Assembly: GCF_029869545.1 (NCBI RefSeq)
Contig: NZ_JARWQD010000062.1
Coordinates: forward strand, 1-56,026
Direction: 5' to 3'
DNA length: 56,026 nt
From: Nocardia wallacei
Lineage (GTDB): Bacteria; Actinomycetota; Actinomycetes; Mycobacteriales; Mycobacteriaceae
The position numbers and the translations under genes are program-made. The notes below the pieces were generated by a model. That model saw only the letters and a list, made by a program, of their open reading frames with translations. It searched no databases and had not been told where the DNA came from. Shown piece by piece: positions 51,366-56,026 of the stretch. Every line of letters begins with the position of its first letter. Position 1 is the stretch's first letter.

Positions 51366-52352
51366 GTGAATACGGCAGACAGCGTTGCGTTTCCGAATTT
51401 CATACTGGCCAACGCCGGCGTGACCGAGGCATCCCGGCGGCGGCTGGCCGGGGCGGCGCACCTGCCGCAGTGGTTGCTCGACAGCGGTGACACCTTGGTA
51501 CCCAGCAACAGTCAGCTCCAGTTGTGGGAACTGGTCGAGCACGAGCTCGGCGACCGCGACGTGGCGCTGCGCATCGGACAGGTGAACACGCTGGGCCACT
51601 TCGGGTTACACGACTACCTGTTCAGCACCGCGCCGACCCTCGCCGACGGGCTGGCGCTGTCCGAGCAGTACGCCGACCTCATCACCACCAACGTCGGATT
51701 CGCGGTGTCCGGCGAGTCCGAGGACGAGGCGAACGCGGATGTCCGGCTGCTCGACGGGCACGGGCGCGGACATCAGCTGGCCACGCAGTTCTCCCTCGCC
51801 GCCGTGGTGACCCGGGCCCGGCACGCCACCGGCCGGGATGTCCATCCGGTCCGGATCCGCTTCCGGCAACCGGCACCGCGGCGACACGACGCATTCGTCG
51901 AGGCATTCGGCACCCGCCGGATCGATTTCGGTGCGCCGACCGACCAGATCACGTTCCGCACCAGGGATTTGGCGACGCCGCTGCGCACGGCGGATCCGGC
52001 GCTCGCCGCCGTGCTGCACCGGTGCGCGCGGACGCTGCCGCCGCCGCGCCGCCTCGATGCCAGCTGGTCCAGTCAGGTACACCATGCGCTGACCGCCCTC
52101 CTCGGCGACGGCCGCGTGACCATCGACCGCGCCGCGCGCTATCTGGCGACGAGCAGACGCACCCTGCAGCGCCGGCTCGCCGACGAGGGAACCACGTGGA
52201 CGCGCGAACTCGACCGGGCGCGGAGCGCGGTGGTGGAACACCGTTCCCACCACAGCCCGCACGACACCAAATCCTCGCTCGCCCGGCGCGTCGGCTACGC
52301 GGATCCCGGAGCACTCCGCCGCGCCCAGCACAGGTGGGCCACTCGGGCCTGA
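51366..52352 (+). CDS. AraC family regulator with N-terminal Arabinose_bd domain
   Basis: 328-aa regulator. Residues ~15-200 match the Arabinose_bd type N-terminal domain (TLVPSNSQLQLWELVEHELG, LGHFGLHDYLFSTAPTLADG), and the C-terminal ~90 residues contain the AraC helix-turn-helix (VTIDRAARYLATSRRTLQRR, plus YADPGALRRAQHRW). GTG 51366 is preceded by GAGG. It diverges from the atypical P450 across 232 bp and lies 139 bp before an APH-like kinase gene. Probably activates one or both. Confidence 0.88.
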   Translation: MNTADSVAFPNFILANAGVTEASRRRLAGAAHLPQWLLDSGDTLVPSNSQLQLWELVEHELGDRDVALRIGQVNTLGHFGLHDYLFSTAPTLADGLALSEQYADLITTNVGFAVSGESEDEANADVRLLDGHGRGHQLATQFSLAAVVTRARHATGRDVHPVRIRFRQPAPRRHDAFVEAFGTRRIDFGAPTDQITFRTRDLATPLRTADPALAAVLHRCARTLPPPRRLDASWSSQVHHALTALLGDGRVTIDRAARYLATSRRTLQRRLADEGTTWTRELDRARSAVVEHRSHHSPHDTKSSLARRVGYADPGALRRAQHRWATRA

Positions 52353-52491
52353 GCATCCTCCGGGGCGTTCCGTGCCTATCCCGGTGCCTACCGCGCCATC
52401 CTCCGTTCCGGCACCCGCGGCACCGAATCCGCTGCCGGATACTGCGATTCAGCCGCGGCAGCGCGGCGCGACGGTGCGAGAAAGGCATGGC

Positions 52492-53673
52492 ATGGGCGAA
52501 ACCTCGGAGCCACAGGGTGTGCTTCCCGGGATACTGCGACTCGGCGGCTCCGTCCTGTCGGAGAAGGTTCTCCGACGCAGGGACACCGAGATTCCGATGC
52601 GGAGGAGCGAGGTCACCGCGCAGTGGCTCACCAGCGTGCTGGCGGCCGAACATCCTGGGGCACAAGTGGAATCGTTCGAAATCGTCGATGTGGACGGCGG
52701 CACGACGAGCCGATGGAAGGCCACGGTCGAATACAACGAGGCCGGGCGGGCGGCGAAGCTGCCCGAGCACCTGTTCGGCAAGACGACCCTGACCTTCACG
52801 CAGCGTCTGACGCAGTATCTGGCGCATGCGCTGCCCGGCGAACCGGGGTTCTTCCAGCAGCTGCGGCCGGAGCTGAATATCGAGGCGCCGCGCGGGTATT
52901 TCGGCGCCGCGAATACCCGCACCGGCCGATCGCTCACACTGCTCGAAGACATCGGTATCACCAAGCGGGCGCGGTTCTGCACCCCGCTGGAGACCGTCAC
53001 CCGGGAGCAGATCGAGGACCTGCTCGCGAATATGGCCGTCTGGCACGGCCACTACTGGGAGTCTCCCGAGCTGCGAACACGCGAGTGGTTGAAGACGCCG
53101 AGCGCCCATTTCCGCAATTTCGACCGGCTGCTGGGAATGCGGAAACGGGCGCGCGTCGGACTCGACCGCGCCCCCGATATCGTTCCCGACACACTGCCTC
53201 CCGTGCAGGACCGCCTCTACGACGCGTGCGGCAAGGCCCTGCTGATCGCCGAACAGGGTGCCCAGACACTGCTGCACGGGGATCCCCATATCGGCAACGC
53301 GTACATCTGCGCCGACGGCCGCATGGGATTCACCGACTGGCAACTGGTGCTGCGCGGCAGCTGGGCCTTCGACGTGACCTACACGATCACCTCCGGCCTC
53401 GAGGTGGCCGACCGCAGGGCTTGGGAGCGGGAACTCATCGAGTTCTATATCGACCGCTTGCATGCGGCCGGTGGACCCGCCCTGCCCTTCGAGGACGCCT
53501 GGCTCGCCTACCGCAGACAATGCCTCTATCCATACTTCGCATGGATGATCACCATCGGGCGCAGCGCCCTCATGCCCGAATTCCAGCCCGCCGAGATATG
53601 CCGCGCCATCGTGCACCGCACATCCCACGCGATCATGGACCTGGACGCGCTACGAGCGGTCGAAGGTAGCTGA
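52492..53673 (+). CDS. APH/EcKinase-like phosphotransferase
   Basis: 393-aa kinase-fold protein with catalytic loop LLHGDPHIGN and metal-binding TDWQLVLRG. The N-terminal region WLTSVLAAEHPGAQVESFEI is like that of mycobacterial phosphotransferase-family proteins found beside lipid genes. ATG 52492 is chosen behind GAGAAAGG. The stop abuts the stop of a convergent acyl-CoA dehydrogenase with no spacer. The phosphoryl acceptor is unknown. Confidence 0.83.
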   Translation: MGETSEPQGVLPGILRLGGSVLSEKVLRRRDTEIPMRRSEVTAQWLTSVLAAEHPGAQVESFEIVDVDGGTTSRWKATVEYNEAGRAAKLPEHLFGKTTLTFTQRLTQYLAHALPGEPGFFQQLRPELNIEAPRGYFGAANTRTGRSLTLLEDIGITKRARFCTPLETVTREQIEDLLANMAVWHGHYWESPELRTREWLKTPSAHFRNFDRLLGMRKRARVGLDRAPDIVPDTLPPVQDRLYDACGKALLIAEQGAQTLLHGDPHIGNAYICADGRMGFTDWQLVLRGSWAFDVTYTITSGLEVADRRAWERELIEFYIDRLHAAGGPALPFEDAWLAYRRQCLYPYFAWMITIGRSALMPEFQPAEICRAIVHRTSHAIMDLDALRAVEGS

Positions 53674-54825
53674 TCACGTCAACCCCAGATCGCGAGCCAC
53701 GATCATCTTCATGACCTCGCTGGTGCCCGCGTAGATGCGCGCGACCCGGGCGTCGGTGTAGAGGCGGGCGATCGGGTACTCCATCATGTAGCCGTAGCCG
53801 CCGAACAGTTGCAGGCAGCGGTCGACGACGCGGGCCTGTACCTCGGTGCAGAACAGTTTGACGCGCGCCGCGTCCGCACCCGACAGCGCGCCGTCGAGCA
53901 GGTCGAGCACCGCCCGGTCGATCATCGTCCGGGCGGCCTCGACCTCCGCGGACATCGCGGCCAGTTCGAACTTGGTGTTCTGGAACGAGGCCACCGGCGT
54001 GCCGAATGCCTTGCGCTGCCTGGTGTAGTCGATGGTCGCGGTGATGGCGGCGCGGGCCTGGGCGACCGATCCGACGGCCACCGTCAGCCGCTCCTGGGGC
54101 AGGTTGTGGCCGAGATAGCCGAAGGCCGCGCCCTCCTCGCCGAGCCGATTGGCCACCGGCACCCGGACATCGCTGAACGACAGTTCCATCGTGTCCTGCA
54201 CCTTGCAGCCCATCTTCTCCAGCATGCGGCCGCGGGTGAACCCGGGCATCCCGTCCTCGACGACGAGCAGGGTGAGACCGGCGCGGCGATTCTCCGGGTC
54301 GGTGGAGGTGCGGGCGACCACGATGACCAGATCCGCCAGCAGGCCGCCGGTGATGAAAGTCTTTGCGCCGTTGAGGATGTAGTGCTCGCCGTCGCGGACC
54401 GCGGTGCTGCGCATGCCCGCAAGATCCGACCCGGTCCCCGGCTCGGTCATGGCGACGGCGGTGAGCAACTGCCCCGACGCCAGGCCGGGAAACCAGCGCT
54501 CCCGCTGTGCCGCGTCGGCGTACTCGAGGAAGTACGGCAGGATGACATCGAGCTGCGTGCGCACCGTGCCGAGGGTGACCAGCGCGCGGGCCGCCTCTTC
54601 CTGCAGAACGACGTTGTACCGGTAGTCGCGCTGCCCCGCTCCCCCGTATTCCTCGGGCACCGCGAAACCCAGCAGCCCGAGTTGCCCCATCTCGGTGAAG
54701 ATTTCGCGCGGCATCACCCCGGCCTTCTCCCACGCGGGATAGTCGGGCACGATCCGCTTCTCGACGAAATCCCGGACCAGCCCGCGGAACGCCTCGTGAT
54801 CGGCGGTGAACAGTTCTCGGCGCAT
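53674..54825 (-). CDS. acyl-CoA dehydrogenase
   Basis: 383-aa homomeric-type acyl-CoA dehydrogenase: PEEYGGAGQRDYRY, MTEPGTGSDLAGMRSTA, LNGAKTFITGG, RKAFGTPVASFQNTKF, QLFGGYGYMMEYPIARLYTDAR and IYAGTSEVMK. The YAGT form is that of the LCAD/IVD group, in which the base is on another helix. It follows the thiolase by 12 bp in the same operon, giving a two-gene beta-oxidation unit. Confidence 0.93.
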   Translation of the reverse strand: MRRELFTADHEAFRGLVRDFVEKRIVPDYPAWEKAGVMPREIFTEMGQLGLLGFAVPEEYGGAGQRDYRYNVVLQEEAARALVTLGTVRTQLDVILPYFLEYADAAQRERWFPGLASGQLLTAVAMTEPGTGSDLAGMRSTAVRDGEHYILNGAKTFITGGLLADLVIVVARTSTDPENRRAGLTLLVVEDGMPGFTRGRMLEKMGCKVQDTMELSFSDVRVPVANRLGEEGAAFGYLGHNLPQERLTVAVGSVAQARAAITATIDYTRQRKAFGTPVASFQNTKFELAAMSAEVEAARTMIDRAVLDLLDGALSGADAARVKLFCTEVQARVVDRCLQLFGGYGYMMEYPIARLYTDARVARIYAGTSEVMKMIVARDLGLT

Positions 54826-54837
54826 GTGCGGCTCCGT

Positions 54838-55983
54838 TCAGGACATCAGTTCGACCACGGTGGCATTGGCGGTGCCGCCGCCCTCGCACATGGTCTGCAG
54901 GCCGTAGCGAATTCCGTTGTCGCGCATGTGATAAATCATCCGGGTCATGAGCACGGCGCCGGAACCGCCGAGGGGGTGCCCGAGGGCGATCGCCCCGCCG
55001 AGCGGGTTCGTCCGCGCGGGATCGGCGCCGGTTTCGGCCAGCCAGGCCAGCGGGACCGGGGCGAAGGCCTCGTTCACCTCGAACACGCCGATCTCGTCGA
55101 GCGCCACACCCGCCTTGCCCAGGACCTTCTCGGTCGCCGGAATCGGGCCGGTGAGCATCAGTACCGGATCCGAACCCGCCACCGCGCCCGCCCGGTAGCG
55201 CACCAGCGGGGTCACTCCGAGCGCCCGCGCCCGCTCCGCGGTGGTCACCAGCAGCGCCGCGGCCCCGTCCGAGATCTGCGACGAGTTGCCCGCATGAATG
55301 ACACCGTCGTCCCGGAATGCTGGTTTCAGTCCGGCCAGCTTCTCCGCGGTGGTACCGCGCCTGATGCCTTCGTCCGCGGCCACCGCACCGGAATCGGTCG
55401 GTACGGCGACGATCTGGTCGGCGAAGGCACCCGAATCCTGAGCCGCGGCAGCGCGCTCGTGCGACCGCGCCGAGTACTCGTCGAGCCGGGTGCGGGTGAA
55501 ACCCCATTTCTGCGCGATCAATTCGGCCGAGATGCCCTGGTTGAAGGAGAAGTCGTCGTAGCGCGCCAACGCTTTCGGGCCGTACGGCTGCCCGGAGGCG
55601 CGGGCCGCCCCCAGCGGCACCCGGCTCATCACCTCGACGCCACCGGCCACCACCACGTCCTGCTGCCCCGACAGCACGGCCTGCGCGGCGAAATCCAGTG
55701 CCTGCTGGCTGGATCCGCACGCGCGATTCACGGTGGTGCCGGGGATGGTCTCCGGCCAGCCCGCCGCCAGCACCGCGTAGCGGCCGATATTGCTGGACTG
55801 GTCGCCGACCTGGGAGACGCAGCCCCAGATCACGTCGTCGATCACCGCCGGATCCACGCCGGTGCGCTCGGACAGTGCGGTGAGCACGAGCGCGGACAGG
55901 TCGGCCGGGTGCACGCCGGACAGCGCGCCGTTGCGTTTGCCGACGGCGGTGCGGACCGCCCCGGCGATGACTACCTCACGCAT
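54838..55983 (-). CDS. acetyl-CoA acetyltransferase/3-ketoacyl-CoA thiolase
   Basis: 381-aa classical thiolase (FadA/AtoB type). Nucleophile C89 in NRACGSSQQAL, NEAFAP block, H336 in GHPLGGSG and C366 in CEGGGTAN, so the catalytic set is complete. It is first in the operon, with ATG 55983. It cleaves 3-ketoacyl-CoA with CoA and works with the dehydrogenase downstream. Confidence 0.95.
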   Translation of the reverse strand: MREVVIAGAVRTAVGKRNGALSGVHPADLSALVLTALSERTGVDPAVIDDVIWGCVSQVGDQSSNIGRYAVLAAGWPETIPGTTVNRACGSSQQALDFAAQAVLSGQQDVVVAGGVEVMSRVPLGAARASGQPYGPKALARYDDFSFNQGISAELIAQKWGFTRTRLDEYSARSHERAAAAQDSGAFADQIVAVPTDSGAVAADEGIRRGTTAEKLAGLKPAFRDDGVIHAGNSSQISDGAAALLVTTAERARALGVTPLVRYRAGAVAGSDPVLMLTGPIPATEKVLGKAGVALDEIGVFEVNEAFAPVPLAWLAETGADPARTNPLGGAIALGHPLGGSGAVLMTRMIYHMRDNGIRYGLQTMCEGGGTANATVVELMS

Positions 55984-56026
55984 CTCTCATCTCCCGTTCT
56001 CGGACTCGGTGCGGATCGGCGGCCGC

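Noticed and set aside
52372..52491. N-terminal extension of the APH-like kinase
   Set aside because: The stretch is proline/alanine-rich low complexity and precedes a good Shine-Dalgarno and ATG at 52492.
1..56026. rRNA or tRNA genes
   Set aside because: No cloverleaf-like sequence with conserved tRNA boxes or rRNA signature was noticed on either strand; a covariance-model scan could not be run.

Overview
The window is 56 kb of very GC-rich DNA with frequent GTG and TTG starts, ATGA/GTGA stop-start overlaps and almost no non-coding space. Gene content is dominated by acyl-CoA synthetases, acyl-CoA dehydrogenases, CaiB-type CoA-transferases, SDRs, DUF35/thiolase proteins, P450s with [3Fe-4S] ferredoxins, and a DUF6879/XRE module. 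This points to a mycolic-acid actinomycete of the Nocardia/Rhodococcus/Mycobacterium type; the genus is an inference. No rRNA, tRNA, CRISPR array or recognisable transposase was seen.

Layout. 1-6534: 5'-truncated acyl-CoA synthetase (+), then a minus-strand operon reading ALDH, CaiB/BaiF CoA-transferase, HMG-CoA-synthase-like/DUF35 protein, SCP2-type thiolase. 6749-12741 (+): SDR, ferredoxin, DUF35-thiolase fusion, alpha/beta hydrolase, DoxX protein and two 3-hydroxyisobutyrate-dehydrogenase-like reductases. 12623-14785: a small, less GC-rich islet of two tiny minus genes and a plus-strand unknown/DUF6879/XRE-DUF5753 operon. 14809-16286 (-): P450 and ferredoxin. 16431-18867 (+): two acyl-CoA dehydrogenases. 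18916-22153 (-): CaiB CoA-transferase, acetyl-CoA hydrolase/transferase, enoyl-CoA hydratase. 22265-28538 (+): acyl-CoA synthetase, SDR, AcuI-like reductase, MaoC hydratase, second acyl-CoA synthetase. 28547-33234 (-): four genes unrelated to beta-oxidation (ARMT1/DUF89 phosphatase, two-TM degenerate-PLD protein, HAD phosphatase, APH-type kinase fused to an unknown N-terminal domain). 33398-38722 (-): four acyl-CoA dehydrogenase subunits around an enoyl-CoA hydratase. 38835 (+): GntR/FCD regulator. 40089-49873 (+): SMP-30 beta-propeller, SDR, Rieske oxygenase, Baeyer-Villiger monooxygenase, SDR, TPP enzyme, ALDH. 49877-56026: atypical P450 (-), AraC regulator and APH-like kinase (+), acyl-CoA dehydrogenase and thiolase (-).

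How it fits together. The catabolic genes can be read as one route for a cyclic hydrophobic substrate: ring oxygenation (Rieske, P450), alcohol-to-ketone oxidation (SDR), Baeyer-Villiger ring expansion, lactone opening (SMP-30-like protein), aldehyde formation and oxidation (TPP enzyme, ALDH), then CoA activation and beta-oxidation, with aldolase-like DUF35/thiolase steps. The substrate cannot be read from the sequence.

Most interesting signals. (1) A perfect 28-bp sequence occurs in inverted orientation on both sides of the GntR gene, with a diverged third copy 16 kb away in another divergent promoter, implying a GntR regulon over much of the window. (2) A 15-bp GAGAAT-N3-ATTCTC-type motif recurs in four intergenic regions. 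(3) The ARMT1/2TM-PLD/HAD/kinase operon is the best candidate for an undescribed system. (4) The XRE/DUF6879 islet appears to have removed the stop codon of the adjacent reductase gene. (5) A 77-bp tandem duplication left a ghost C-terminus between two beta-oxidation genes.
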